A stretch of 64,000 bases of DNA from positions 67,934 through 131,933 of the forward strand of contig CANOCU010000003.1 of assembly GCA_947564645.1 (NCBI GenBank), in the 5' to 3' direction. Below are positions 42,203 to 50,961 of the stretch, one piece after another; position 1 is the first letter of the stretch, and each line of letters opens with the position of its first letter. Under the pieces are notes generated by a model. That model saw only the letters and a program-made list of their open reading frames with translations, searched no databases and was not told the DNA's origin. Origin of the DNA: an uncultured Lachnospiraceae bacterium. GTDB lineage: Bacteria > Bacillota > Clostridia > Lachnospirales > Lachnospiraceae. The translations under genes and the position numbers were made by a program.

Positions 42203-42958
42203 TTACTGCTTCCCCGTCATATGATTGATCATCCCCGCCAGATAACCGGCGCCGAATCCGTTATCGATATTCACCACCGATACCCCGCTTGCACAGGAAT
42301 TTAACATGGACAAAAGTGCACTCACTCCGTGAAAAGAAGCGCCGTAGCCCACGCTCGTAGGCACCGCAATCACAGGACAATCCGCCAGACCCCCGATCAC
42401 ACTGGCCAGCGCGCCCTCCATGCCCGCGATGGCAACGATCACGGAAGCGCTCATGATCTCATCCATATGCGCCAGCATCCGATGCAGTCCCGCCACTCCC
42501 ACATCATAGAGGCGCACTACCTCATTGCCGTGCACTTCCGCCGTCAGCGCCGCTTCCTCAGCCACCGGAATGTCCGAGGTTCCCCCCGTCGCAACAACGA
42601 TCCGGCCGATACCGTCCGGTGCAGGGATCCGGCCAATGATACCGATCCGCGCCTCCTGCCGGTAGTCCAGCTCATAGGTTCTGCCGATGCATTCCGCCGC
42701 CTCCGGAGCCAGGCGGGTGATCAGGATCGTCTCCTGGCCGTTCCTCTTCATGGCCTCGATAATGCCTAGCATCTGTTCGGCCGTTTTGCCGGCACCGTAG
42801 ATGACCTCCGGCGCTCCCTGACGGATGCCGCGATGCATGTCCACCTTCGCGTAACCGATATCTTCAAAGGGTGCTTTCTTGATGGCAAGCAGCGACTCGT
42901 CAACAGACAGCTCTCCTCTTTGCACCGCCTCCAATGTTTTCCTGATCTCACTGTTCAT
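42203..42958 (-). CDS. larB: LarB (NaAD carboxylase of the nickel-pincer cofactor)
   Basis: About 251 residues. VDMHRGIRQGAPEVIYGAGK is the LarB signature, followed by RIVVATGGTSDIPVAEEAAL and SVIVAIAGMEGALASVIGGL of the AIR-carboxylase-like (PurE) domain. LarB carboxylates and hydrolyses nicotinic acid adenine dinucleotide, the first step to the cofactor. The start at 42958, with GGAGG seven bases upstream, lies inside the last codons of larE, so the two are coupled. Confidence 0.93.
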   Translation of the reverse strand: MNSEIRKTLEAVQRGELSVDESLLAIKKAPFEDIGYAKVDMHRGIRQGAPEVIYGAGKTAEQMLGIIEAMKRNGQETILITRLAPEAAECIGRTYELDYRQEARIGIIGRIPAPDGIGRIVVATGGTSDIPVAEEAALTAEVHGNEVVRLYDVGVAGLHRMLAHMDEIMSASVIVAIAGMEGALASVIGGLADCPVIAVPTSVGYGASFHGVSALLSMLNSCASGVSVVNIDNGFGAGYLAGMINHMTGKQ

Positions 42959-43739
42959 CCTGCTTCCTCCCGCAATACACTTTACTCTTTTCCCGTCCCC
43001 GCGGCTCCAGATCAAGCAGCACCGCCGTATAATACCGCTTTAATTCCTGCATGATCCTCTCCCTGTTTGCCATGACTTTCTCTATCTGATCGGCCTGCAC
43101 CTGCAGTTTGGCCGTATCTCCCATCCTGCGCACCCGGAAGTCCGTGAATCCAAGCGCTGTCAGATAGTCCTCGGCGGCTTCGGTGGCCGCAAGCTTCCCC
43201 TCCGTGATCGTTTCGCCGGTGGGAATCCTTGTGGCAAGGCAGGCATAGGCCGGTTTATTCCAGGTAAAAAGGCCCGCTTCCCTGGAAAGGCGCCGGATCT
43301 CGCTCTTGGTCAGCCCACAGATCCTGAGCGGCGACTGTACCGACAATTCCTTAAGCGCCCGCATACCGGGACGGTCGTCCTCTTCATCGGATGCGTTCGT
43401 ACCGTCCAACAGAAGCGAAAATCCGTCCGCGCAGGCTTCCCTGGCGATCGCCTCAAAGATCAGCCTTTTACAGTGATAGCAGCGATCCGGCGGGTTTGCC
43501 GCGATCGTTGGCAGTGCAAGCACATCCGCTTCTATGATCTTCAAGTCAGCTTCCAGCTGCTGTGCAAGCCGCAGTCCGTCATCTAGCTCAAACTGCGGCT
43601 GAAATGCAGACTTCACATAGTAGGCCCGCACCCTGACCCCACACTGCACTGCCGCATAGAGCAGATAGGCTGAGTCCACCCCTCCGGAAAAGGCGATGGC
43701 AGCTTCCGGATTCTGTGTAAAAAAATCGGATAAGTTCAT
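42948..43739 (-). CDS. larE: LarE sulfur transferase of the nickel-pincer cofactor
   Basis: A 263-residue PP-loop ATPase. AIAFSGGVDSAYLLYAAVQC is the SGGxDS pyrophosphatase loop; PDRCYHCKRLIFEAI is the conserved YxCK region; KPAYACLATRIPTGETIT holds the Cys that lies where the sacrificial sulfur donor of L. plantarum LarE is found. It adenylates and sulfurates the pyridinium biscarboxylate precursor. It is the first gene of the larE-larB-larC order, with the promoter about 230 bases upstream. No larA-like racemase gene is in the window, so the client enzyme lies elsewhere. Confidence 0.92.
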   Translation of the reverse strand: MNLSDFFTQNPEAAIAFSGGVDSAYLLYAAVQCGVRVRAYYVKSAFQPQFELDDGLRLAQQLEADLKIIEADVLALPTIAANPPDRCYHCKRLIFEAIAREACADGFSLLLDGTNASDEEDDRPGMRALKELSVQSPLRICGLTKSEIRRLSREAGLFTWNKPAYACLATRIPTGETITEGKLAATEAAEDYLTALGFTDFRVRRMGDTAKLQVQADQIEKVMANRERIMQELKRYYTAVLLDLEPRGREKSKVYCGRKQDEQ

Positions 43740-43768
43740 GCTGTCGCTATCCTTCCTTTCTCATAAGT

Positions 43769-43803
43769 TATAGTAAACGAAATTTCTAATGTCGTTAACT
43801 AAA
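43769..43803 (-). promoter_or_regulatory. 35-bp inverted-repeat element, copy 2 (lar leader)
   Basis: TATAGTAAACGA and TCGTTAACTAAA flank an 11-base spacer (plus-strand reading). It ends 29 bases before larE. The promoter lies about 165 bases further upstream, so this element is in the transcribed leader and could act as a roadblock operator or as an RNA stem-loop. Confidence 0.6.
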
Positions 43804-43867
43804 AAAAGACACACGGCTCCTTCCGGATAACCGCACGCCTTCCTGTACATGCATCATTCACGATACT

Positions 43868-43902
43868 TATAGTAAACGAAATTTCTAATATTGTTAACTG
43901 TA
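43868..43902 (-). promoter_or_regulatory. 35-bp inverted-repeat element, copy 3 (lar leader)
   Basis: TATAGTAAACGA and TTGTTAACTGTA flank an 11-base spacer that differs from copy 2 at a single position. It lies 99 bases upstream of copy 2 and about 63 bases downstream of the lar promoter. Confidence 0.6.
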
Positions 43903-43964
43903 AAAGGAACTTCTGTTCCCTGAATGACTTCCTGTCATCCACATCTGTTCTTTGTCTGAGAAAG

Positions 43965-43993
43965 ATTGTAACACATTCTTTTTTTTAATTCAA
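43965..43993 (-). promoter_or_regulatory. Sigma-A-type promoter of the lar operon
   Basis: On the minus strand TTGAAT is followed after 17 bases by TACAAT. The spacer has the same AAAAAAAGAATGTG block as the promoter at 23.4 kb. It would start a leader of roughly 215 bases before larE that contains two copies of the inverted-repeat element. Confidence 0.65.
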
Positions 43994-44014
43994 CCGGCCC
44001 GAAAACTTCTCCTG

Positions 44015-44755
44015 TCAGCAGAGTATGATATCTGCGGACTCTGTGTAGTCTTCCGCCGCGGCATCAGTCAGGATCGTTCCGGTAGTCAGTGCAGCAAATG
44101 TCACTGCACTGACTACGTTAAATTTACTGTTATCACATAGAAAATACTGTTTCCTGCACTGCTGCACCGCCGTTCTCTTGACCAGGGCTTCATCCGCATC
44201 CGGCGTCGTATGCCCGGCCGTCCGGCTGACGCCGTTCGTACCGAAAAACCCTTTGGTAAAATGATAGTCTTTCAGCGTCAGCGCCGCCATGGTTCCCACA
44301 ATGGCCTCCGTGGTGCTCTTGAGCGTTCCCCCGATCAGGATCACGCGAACGCCCTTGGCCGCCAGACGCTGCGCATGAGCCACGGCATTGGTCACGAAAG
44401 TAGCCTTTGTCTCCTCGATGAAATCCACCATATAGCCGGTAGTCGTCCCGGCATCCAGATAGATAAAGTCCTGCGGTTCGATCAGAGATACCGCGTACTG
44501 CGCGATCTTCCTTTTCTCTTCCCGGTTCACATCAGCCCGCTGCGTTACCGTCGGCTCCGCTGCCTGATAAGTATTGTCCGAGAGTACCGCCCCGCCGAAC
44601 ACCTTCACCAGTTTACCCGCCTTGTCCAGCACGACAATATCCCTTCTCGCGGTAGATTCGGAAATATCCAGAAGCCTAGTCAGCTCGGTCACCGTCACGC
44701 TGCGCTTTTCCTCCAGGATCTTTAAGATCATCTCATATCTCTGTTCCGATAACAT
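44015..44755 (-). CDS. fruR: DeoR-family regulator of the fructose operon
   Basis: About 246 residues. The N-terminal helix-turn-helix reads VTVTELTRLLDISESTARRD, with ERQRY-like SEQRYEMILKILEEK before it. The C-terminal sugar-phosphate sensor has DFIYLDAGTTTGYMVDFI, VILIGGTLKSTTEAIVG and GTNGVSRTAGHTTPDADEAL. It is the last gene of the fruK-fruA-HPr operon and probably represses it until fructose-1-phosphate is present. The start at 44755 follows GGAGGG closely. Repeats of AGTCAA and AATCAA at the fruK promoter are likely sites. Confidence 0.88.
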   Translation of the reverse strand: MLSEQRYEMILKILEEKRSVTVTELTRLLDISESTARRDIVVLDKAGKLVKVFGGAVLSDNTYQAAEPTVTQRADVNREEKRKIAQYAVSLIEPQDFIYLDAGTTTGYMVDFIEETKATFVTNAVAHAQRLAAKGVRVILIGGTLKSTTEAIVGTMAALTLKDYHFTKGFFGTNGVSRTAGHTTPDADEALVKRTAVQQCRKQYFLCDNSKFNVVSAVTFAALTTGTILTDAAAEDYTESADIILC

Positions 44756-44850
44756 AGTTCCCTCCGTGTACTGATACCGGTACTCCGTACTGAATATCCT
44801 CGAAAATCCATACAGGAACTTCAAGTACAGAGCACCGAAACCCCAGACTG

Positions 44851-45108
44851 TTACAGGTTCTCCTGCATAAACTTACTGATCGCCTCGCATGCCGCATCCT
44901 CGTCGGCGCCCTCAAAGGTAAGTGTAACCTCATTGCCCTTCTTAACCCCCAGGCCCATGATCCCGAAGATCTTCTTACAGTCGCCTGTCTTGCCGTCCTT
45001 TGCGAGCTTAATGCTGCACTCGAACGCCTTGGCCGCCTTCACCAGTTCTCCTGCGGGACGTGCATGGATGCCTTCCGGATCTGTTACTACATACTTGAAT
45101 TCTTTCAT
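44851..45108 (-). CDS. HPr-type phosphocarrier protein lacking the regulatory serine
   Basis: An 85-residue HPr. GIHARPAGELVKAAKAF holds the catalytic His (His15 equivalent). In ordinary Firmicute HPr the second site is KSIMGVMSLG with Ser46; here the aligned sequence is KKIFGIMGLG, so Lys replaces the Ser that HPr kinase phosphorylates. It can carry phosphate to the fructose PTS but should not respond to HPr kinase or act with CcpA. It lies directly after fruA and before the DeoR gene, so it looks dedicated to fructose uptake. I start at 45108, seven bases after GAGGAG. Confidence 0.9.
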   Translation of the reverse strand: MKEFKYVVTDPEGIHARPAGELVKAAKAFECSIKLAKDGKTGDCKKIFGIMGLGVKKGNEVTLTFEGADEDAACEAISKFMQENL

Positions 45109-45224
45109 GATGATTCTCCTCTTTTCTTTTATTTTATTATTTTGCTGTCTGTTGTTCAAGATCTATAGGGAACAACATTAAAAATTTCAACCCTGCAAAT
45201 GCTCCCGTAATTACTGTAACCCTG

Positions 45225-47138
45225 TTACTCCACGTTCTTCTTCAACGCTCCCAGCAGTGCCGTGGAGACCAGTGTGCCCACGATCAATGCCACGACATAC
45301 ATCAGCGCATTCCCCACTACCGGGAAGACGAAGATTCCGCCATGGGGCGCCATCAGCGTACAGCCGAATACCATGGACAGCGCACCGGCCACGCCCGACC
45401 CCACGATGCAGGCCGGCAGTACGTGCAGCGGATCGGAGGCCGCAAAGGGAATCGCCCCTTCCGTGATGAATGCCAGGCCCATGATAAAGTTGGTGGGACC
45501 CGATTCTCTTTCTTCCTTCGTAAATTTCTTCTTGAAGAAAAGCGTTGCCAGCGCGATCGCGCAGGGCGGTGTCATACCGCCGATCATAACCGCTGCCATA
45601 ATGTCATAGTTGCCTGCCGCGATGGCTGCCGTACCGAACACATAAGCCGCTTTGTTGAAAGGACCGCCCATATCAATGGCCATCATGCCGCCCAGGATCA
45701 GTCCCAGGATAACCTTACTCGTTCCGCCCATGCCGGTCAGTCCGTTGTTCAGCGCCGTGTTGAGGCCGCCCATCACCGGCTCCACCAGGAAAGTCATGAT
45801 CAGGCCCATGATCAGAAGCCCGGCTAACGGGTAGATCAGAACCGGCGCGATCTTTTCCAGGAAATCCGGCAGCTTATCGCATACCTTGCGCAGCGCTACG
45901 ATCGTGTAACCTGCCAGAAAGCCTGCCGCCAGCGCACCCAGGAAACCGGATTTTCCGCCGGAAGCAATCATACCGCCCACAAACCCGAGCGCCAGAGCCG
46001 GTCTGTCACCAATGGCCATGGCAATGAAGCCCGCCAGTACCGGGAGCATGAAACCGAATGCCGCGTCCCCTAGCTGCTTGAACCACGCGGCCGCCGGCGT
46101 GATCGTACCGAAATTCATTCTCTCTGTCACGTCCAGCGCATTCATATCCACGCAAAGTCCGTCGATCAGGAAGGCGATCGCGATCAGAATGCCGCCGCCC
46201 ACCACGAAGGGGAGCATATGGGATACGCCGTTCATAAGCTGGGTATAGATCTGATGTCCGGCACTGCCGCCCTTCTTCGAAGCCTGCGCCGCAGGGCGTG
46301 AACTAGCCGCCGCATGATATACCGGCGCATCGCCTGCCATGGCGCGGTCAAGCAATTCTCCTGCCTTACTGATGCCGTCGGAAACCTGACACTCGATAAC
46401 TTTCTTCCCGTCAAAACGATCCATAGGCACCTGCGCATCCGCCGCCACGATAATACAGTCGGCCTCCTCGATCTCTTTTGCCGTGAGGACATTCTTCGCG
46501 CCGCCGGAACCCCGTGTCTCGATCTTCACGAAGCAGTCTCTCTCCTTCGCCGCCTTCTCGATCCCTTCCGCCGCCATGTAAGTATGAGCAATTCCGGTCG
46601 GGCAGGAGGTGACTGCCAGAATCTTCACCTGACCGGCATCCGCCAGGCCCGTATCCGCCAGCCGCTCGTCGATGCTGGCCTTCTCCTCATCCGCCTGATC
46701 GATAATGGATAAGAACTCCTCTACCGACGAAGCGTTACGCAGGCTGTCGGAAAAGTCTTCATCCATCATCAGTACGGACAGCTTGCTCAGTACATCCAGG
46801 TGAACGTTGTCCTCCGTGTTCGGCGCCGCGATCAGGAAGATCAGCGTCACCGGTTCGCCGTCCAGTGCGTCAAAGTCCACACCGTCCTTTACTACCATTG
46901 CCGCCAGGCCCGGCTTCGTCACCGCGTCACATTTGCCATGGGGAATCGCTATCCCCTCCCCGATACCGGTGGTACTCTCTTCCTCTCTCGCATACACCTG
47001 TCTGCGGTATGCTTCCTTATCATTGATCTTGCCGCTTTGCACCATCAGTTCCACAACCTGATCGAGCGCTTCCGCCTTATTCGCCGGCGCTCCGGTAAGC
47101 GAAATGCTTCTCCGATCCAGAAGTTCCGTTATTCTCAT
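45225..47138 (-). CDS. fruA: Fructose PTS enzyme IIABC
   Basis: A 637-residue membrane permease with three parts. EIIA (about 1-145) has GIGEGIAIPHGKCDAVTKPG with the phosphorylated His. EIIB (about 175-270) has KILAVTSCPTGIAHTYMAAE with the phosphorylated Cys. EIIC (about 300-630) is hydrophobic with many helices, including HMLPFVVGGGILIAIAFLID and GKSGFLGALAAGFLAGYTIV. It imports fructose and releases fructose-1-phosphate. It lies 90 bases downstream of fruK, with an AGGAGG site. Confidence 0.95.
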   Translation of the reverse strand: MRITELLDRRSISLTGAPANKAEALDQVVELMVQSGKINDKEAYRRQVYAREEESTTGIGEGIAIPHGKCDAVTKPGLAAMVVKDGVDFDALDGEPVTLIFLIAAPNTEDNVHLDVLSKLSVLMMDEDFSDSLRNASSVEEFLSIIDQADEEKASIDERLADTGLADAGQVKILAVTSCPTGIAHTYMAAEGIEKAAKERDCFVKIETRGSGGAKNVLTAKEIEEADCIIVAADAQVPMDRFDGKKVIECQVSDGISKAGELLDRAMAGDAPVYHAAASSRPAAQASKKGGSAGHQIYTQLMNGVSHMLPFVVGGGILIAIAFLIDGLCVDMNALDVTERMNFGTITPAAAWFKQLGDAAFGFMLPVLAGFIAMAIGDRPALALGFVGGMIASGGKSGFLGALAAGFLAGYTIVALRKVCDKLPDFLEKIAPVLIYPLAGLLIMGLIMTFLVEPVMGGLNTALNNGLTGMGGTSKVILGLILGGMMAIDMGGPFNKAAYVFGTAAIAAGNYDIMAAVMIGGMTPPCAIALATLFFKKKFTKEERESGPTNFIMGLAFITEGAIPFAASDPLHVLPACIVGSGVAGALSMVFGCTLMAPHGGIFVFPVVGNALMYVVALIVGTLVSTALLGALKKNVE

Positions 47139-47228
47139 CGCTCTGCTCCTCCTATTTTACTGTCTCTCTTTAACCCACATGCTTCATTTCGACTGTTCTA
47201 TTGCCGTCTGTTTCTGATCCTCACTGCG

Positions 47229-48152
47229 CTACTGTCCGTCCTGCTGCTTCCTCACCTGCCGGTACACGGCCTCCACCTCTTCTCTCGTCGCCAACTGTTC
47301 CGAAAAGGCACTGGCGCTTCCCGCCGATAATCCCATGACAAAAGCATGGCTGTAATCCTTCTTCTCCATCCAGCCGGCAAGGAATCCGGCTACCATGGAA
47401 TCTCCGGCGCCCACGCCGTTGACCAGCTTCCCCTCCGGCGCCGGGGCCTTATGAATGCTGCCGTCTGCCGCTGCCAGCACGGCGCCCTCTCCGGCCATGG
47501 ATACGAGCACATTCACCGCGCCCATCTCCTGCATCTTCTTCGCGAACGGTATCACCTCGTCCCTCGTCTTAAGCTCCACCCCGAAGATCTCACCCAGTTC
47601 ATGGTTATTCGGTTTTACCAGAAACGGGTGATAGGGCAGCACATTGACCAACAGATCTTTCGTAGCGTCCACCGCGATCATCACGTCCCGTCCGCTCAGC
47701 CGCTCCATGATCCTTCTGTACATGTCGTCCGGCATGGAAGCAGGAATGCTTCCGGCAAGAATCAGCACGTCTCCGGCTCCCAGGACATCGAGCTTCTCCA
47801 TCAGCCTATGCACACTTTCTTCCCGGATTTCCGGTCCGCAGCCGTTGATCTCCGTCCCGTCGATGGATTTCAGCTTCACATTGATCCTCGATATGCCGTT
47901 ATCAACCGTGATCAGGTCAGACCGCACTCCCATCTGTTCTATCCGGCGGACGATCTCTTCTCCCGTGAACCCGGCTATAAATCCAAGCGCCGTATTCTCA
48001 ATGCCCAGATTGCCAAGCACCATGGAAACATTTAATCCTTTTCCCCCGGGAAGCATCAGCTCCGAACTGGTCCGGTTCGTCAGCCCCAGCTTAAAATCCT
48101 CGACCGAAACGATATAGTCCAGTGACGGATTAAAAGTAACCGTATAAATCAT
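47229..48152 (-). CDS. fruK: 1-Phosphofructokinase
   Basis: A 307-residue PfkB-family kinase. TVTFNPSLDYIVSVEDFKLG is the typical FruK start; LMLPGGKGLNVSMVLGNLG is the substrate-binding GGKG region; LVNGVGAGDSMVAGFLAGWM is the C-terminal PfkB signature with the catalytic Asp. It phosphorylates fructose-1-phosphate to fructose-1,6-bisphosphate. It is the first gene of the fru operon and has GAGGAGG before its ATG. Confidence 0.95.
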   Translation of the reverse strand: MIYTVTFNPSLDYIVSVEDFKLGLTNRTSSELMLPGGKGLNVSMVLGNLGIENTALGFIAGFTGEEIVRRIEQMGVRSDLITVDNGISRINVKLKSIDGTEINGCGPEIREESVHRLMEKLDVLGAGDVLILAGSIPASMPDDMYRRIMERLSGRDVMIAVDATKDLLVNVLPYHPFLVKPNNHELGEIFGVELKTRDEVIPFAKKMQEMGAVNVLVSMAGEGAVLAAADGSIHKAPAPEGKLVNGVGAGDSMVAGFLAGWMEKKDYSHAFVMGLSAGSASAFSEQLATREEVEAVYRQVRKQQDGQ

Positions 48153-48474
48153 CTCTTTCCCTCCTCTGCCTCAGCTTATTCTGCATTTACTATGTGTGAT
48201 TGACTATGTTTGCATTATACAATCAAATTCAGTCAAAATCAATCATATTAATTCACAAATATAAGCAGCCTTCTTTGTTTATTCTGCACAATTTTGATTG
48301 TTTTTGACTGTATTTGGCCGTTTTCATAAGACATTGATCTAATTAGCTTAAAATTGCTCAAAATATGTGGGGTAAAATGTATCAAATAGAACTTTCAGAT
48401 ATGACTTCTGACATGTTTTGACCGAAGGGGCTGATCAAAAGCCCCTCCTGATCACTTTTCTTTCATCTTCCATT
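48153..48474. other. Fru operon control region and end of the 4-hydroxybutyrate operon
   Basis: No gene is present in these 322 bases. Between 48195 and 48311 lie several copies of AATCAA/TTGATT and AGTCAA/TTGACT half-sites on both sides of the fru promoter, as expected for a DeoR-type repressor. Bases 48424-48446 hold an inverted repeat AGGGGCT/AGCCCCT downstream of the alcohol dehydrogenase gene, but it has no T-run, so I cannot call it a terminator. Confidence 0.6.
48214..48242 (-). promoter_or_regulatory. Promoter of the fru operon with overlapping operator repeats
   Basis: On the minus strand TTGATT is followed after exactly 17 bases by TATAAT, a near-consensus sigma-A promoter about 60 bases before fruK. 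The spacer itself contains TTGACT and TTGATT repeats, so a bound DeoR regulator would block RNA polymerase. Confidence 0.75.
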
Positions 48475-49596
48475 TTACAGCGCATCCTCATAAATTCTCA
48501 GGATATCATCGCGCGTTAATGGAACATAGTTATTCACGAGCAGACGCTGTTGGGTTTCTATTACATTATCTGCATACCACGTAATCTCATCCGGCGTAAC
48601 GCCATAGGACCGCATTGTCTTTCGCTCCTGTACGCGTTCCACCAGATCAAACAAGTTCTCCAGCGCTTCTTCCGGTCTGCAGGCAAGCATACTGCCCAAC
48701 AGCTCTCTTAGCCGGTAAAGTCTGCCATCCGGCTTCTTTCTCATATAAGCTTTCATGACCGGTTCAAACATCACATGGTTCGCTTCTCCATGCGGTACAT
48801 GATGTACACCGCCCAACGGATAGCTCAGCGCATGAACCGCCGCACAGCCTGCATGGCCAAATGCGATCCCCGCATAATTTGATGCGCGAAGAAGCATTGC
48901 CGCATATGGTTTCCATGCTTCCGGATCAGAATGACTGACCGCCGCCTTCCAGCCATCTGTCAGCAGGCGCATGGCCTGCCCGGAAAACAACTCACTGAAA
49001 GAACACGCCTGAGGCGAAAGATAGCTTTCCACCGCATGAACCATTGCATCAATTGAACTGGCTGCATAAACATGATAAGGAAGACCCTCCAACAGCTCAG
49101 GGATTAAAACTGCCTCGTCTGCAAACATTGCCGGAGAAGCCAGTCCCTGTTTGATTCCCTTTTGGGTCCGGTTAATGATCGAAATATTGGTTACTTCGCT
49201 TCCCGTTCCGCAGGTAGTGGGAACAATGACCAACGGATGAATCTTACGCAAAGCATCCATACGCTCATACAGATCTGCAACTGTGTCGTTTATATCCGCT
49301 ACCGCCAGCACTTTAGCCAGATCAATGATCGTACCGCCGCCCACGGCAATGATCCTGTCATAAGTACTGTCCTGTAATTCTTCTAATATAGCATCCGCCA
49401 TGACATCAGTCGGCTCCCCCGTCCCGTACTTTTCCGCAAACAATATCTGACAATCCAGGTGAAGCGCTTCTATCTTAGGCCGAAAGATCCACGCATTCGT
49501 CAAGATCAGGTCTTTTGCCTGCAGCCCGCTTTCCTTTGCAAATTCAGAAAATTCCGCATATTCTCTAATCTTTGGCACAATTTGAAATGCTTTCAT
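48475..49596 (-). CDS. 4hbD: 4-Hydroxybutyrate dehydrogenase (iron-dependent alcohol dehydrogenase family)
   Basis: About 373 residues. The sequence closely follows the Clostridium kluyveri 4-hydroxybutyrate dehydrogenase pattern: FAEKYGTGEPTDVMADAILE, RIIAVGGGTIIDLAKVLAVA, IVPTTCGTGSEVTNISIINR, then SSIDAMVHAVESYLSP, and HALSYPLGGVHHVPHGEANH with the metal-binding His residues. It reduces succinate semialdehyde to 4-hydroxybutyrate with NADH. It is the last gene of the 4-hydroxybutyrate operon. I start at the ATG at 49596, just after GGAGAGGGAG. Confidence 0.92.
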   Translation of the reverse strand: MKAFQIVPKIREYAEFSEFAKESGLQAKDLILTNAWIFRPKIEALHLDCQILFAEKYGTGEPTDVMADAILEELQDSTYDRIIAVGGGTIIDLAKVLAVADINDTVADLYERMDALRKIHPLVIVPTTCGTGSEVTNISIINRTQKGIKQGLASPAMFADEAVLIPELLEGLPYHVYAASSIDAMVHAVESYLSPQACSFSELFSGQAMRLLTDGWKAAVSHSDPEAWKPYAAMLLRASNYAGIAFGHAGCAAVHALSYPLGGVHHVPHGEANHVMFEPVMKAYMRKKPDGRLYRLRELLGSMLACRPEEALENLFDLVERVQERKTMRSYGVTPDEITWYADNVIETQQRLLVNNYVPLTRDDILRIYEDAL

Positions 49597-49640
49597 TTCT
49601 CCCTCTCCTATTATAATGATTCTATCGTTACTACCCTTTC

Positions 49641-50603
49641 TTAAAAAACGGGAACGCCATGTTTCCTGCAATACTCATGCAGTTGCACTTTCCCCGGCAT
49701 CGCCCCAAGCGCACCCGGTGCGCCGATCGTCAGTTCTGCTGCCGCCGCCGCAAAGCGTCCCATCTCCCCTAACCGTTCCGGATCACCGCCGCAGCTTCCA
49801 TAAGCATACAGAAAAGCACCCATATAGCTGTCACCTGCTCCGGTCGTATCTACGGCTGTTACCTCATGCGGCTCTACGTAAACCGGCCCGGTATCCTGGC
49901 CGAACAGATAGGATCCCTTGTCACCACACGTGATCAGCAGCACGCGCAATGCAGGATATCTTTTCATTAACAGATGGCCTGCCGTAGCAGGATTCTCGTC
50001 CTTTTGCAGCAGAAAGCACATCTCAACGTCGTTGATCTTCAAAATATCGATCTGCGCAAACACTTTTTCTACCGTATTGCGGGCTTGCTCCACACTTTCC
50101 CATGCTGTAGGCCGAAGATTCAAGTCAAAAGCAAACGGAATCCGATTCTTTTTTGCAAAACCAAGTATCCACTCCGTCGTCCGCCTGACAGTCGGTGTTG
50201 TCAGCATCAGAGAAGAGGAATAAAACATAGCCGCCCGCTGCAGATATGCCTGATCGATCTCCTCCGGTACGATCGTGTCAGAAGCGCCGCCTGTACGGTA
50301 AAACAGATAATCCGGTATGTCCTTCTCATCTTTTCCCACAAAAGCAACCGTTGTCCGGCGAACAGGATCCCTGATCACCGCATCGGTATCCACATCAAAC
50401 CTGCGCAGGTTTTCTATCAGGTAACGCCCGAAAGCGTCATCCCCCAGTTTCCCAAGAAAGGCCGCATCCCCGCCCAGCTGCCTGATCTGTACGGCAACAT
50501 TGGCCGCCGCACCACCCGCATACTTTTTAAAACAGTCCGCCTCGGCAAGCACCTTTTCCGCTATCATATCTATCATCAGTTCACCATAGCAAATCGTTTT
50601 CAT
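49641..50603 (-). CDS. PfkB-family sugar kinase
   Basis: A 320-residue kinase. The start TICYGELMIDMIAEKVL is fructokinase-like, FKKYAGGAAANVAVQIRQLG is the N-terminal PfkB signature, and VDTTGAGDSYMGAFLYAYGS is the C-terminal signature with the catalytic Asp. Similarity suggests fructokinase or 2-keto-3-deoxygluconate kinase, but the substrate is not certain. It overlaps the NifU-like gene by four bases and sits inside the 4-hydroxybutyrate operon, where a sugar kinase is not expected. Confidence 0.85.
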   Translation of the reverse strand: MKTICYGELMIDMIAEKVLAEADCFKKYAGGAAANVAVQIRQLGGDAAFLGKLGDDAFGRYLIENLRRFDVDTDAVIRDPVRRTTVAFVGKDEKDIPDYLFYRTGGASDTIVPEEIDQAYLQRAAMFYSSSLMLTTPTVRRTTEWILGFAKKNRIPFAFDLNLRPTAWESVEQARNTVEKVFAQIDILKINDVEMCFLLQKDENPATAGHLLMKRYPALRVLLITCGDKGSYLFGQDTGPVYVEPHEVTAVDTTGAGDSYMGAFLYAYGSCGGDPERLGEMGRFAAAAAELTIGAPGALGAMPGKVQLHEYCRKHGVPVF

Positions 50604-50911
50604 GGAACCCTCCTTTTCTTCCCCGCCAAAATTTCCTTCGCCATATCATATAGTTCCTGACTCACTTCTTCCTGCAGCAAAACATCGTCGATCAGATCCG
50701 TATGTTTTCCGATTTCTTCCCTCACAAGGCTTTCCAAAGTATACTTTGCCGCAGGACATCCGCTGCAATGCCCGGTCAGTCTGATATAGGCAACTCTGTC
50801 TCTGACCTTCACAAGTACAGCGTCGCCCCCATGTCTGTTAAGCTGTGGACAAATATAGCGTTTCAGGATATCTTCCAGGATCTGACACTCTTTCCCCTTG
50901 TTTTCTTCCAT
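50600..50911 (-). CDS. NifU-like C-terminal domain (Nfu-type Fe-S carrier)
   Basis: A 103-residue protein with the Nfu domain: YICPQLNRHGGDAVLVKVRD and then IRLTGHCSGCPAAKYTLESL. CSGCPAA is the CxxC motif that binds an Fe-S cluster between two subunits. It lies between the CoA-transferase gene and the PfkB gene. It may deliver the [4Fe-4S] cluster to 4-hydroxybutyryl-CoA dehydratase encoded two genes upstream; this is inference from the operon. Confidence 0.88.
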   Translation of the reverse strand: MEENKGKECQILEDILKRYICPQLNRHGGDAVLVKVRDRVAYIRLTGHCSGCPAAKYTLESLVREEIGKHTDLIDDVLLQEEVSQELYDMAKEILAGKKRRVP

Positions 50912-50961
50912 GTTCTACTCCATTTCCATTCGCAATACGCTGTCTGGTTGCCTGATTGCAG

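Noticed and set aside
48424..48446. Terminator after the 4-hydroxybutyrate dehydrogenase gene
   Set aside because: A stem AGGGGCT/AGCCCCT is present but no T-run follows on either strand, so I did not call it a terminator.
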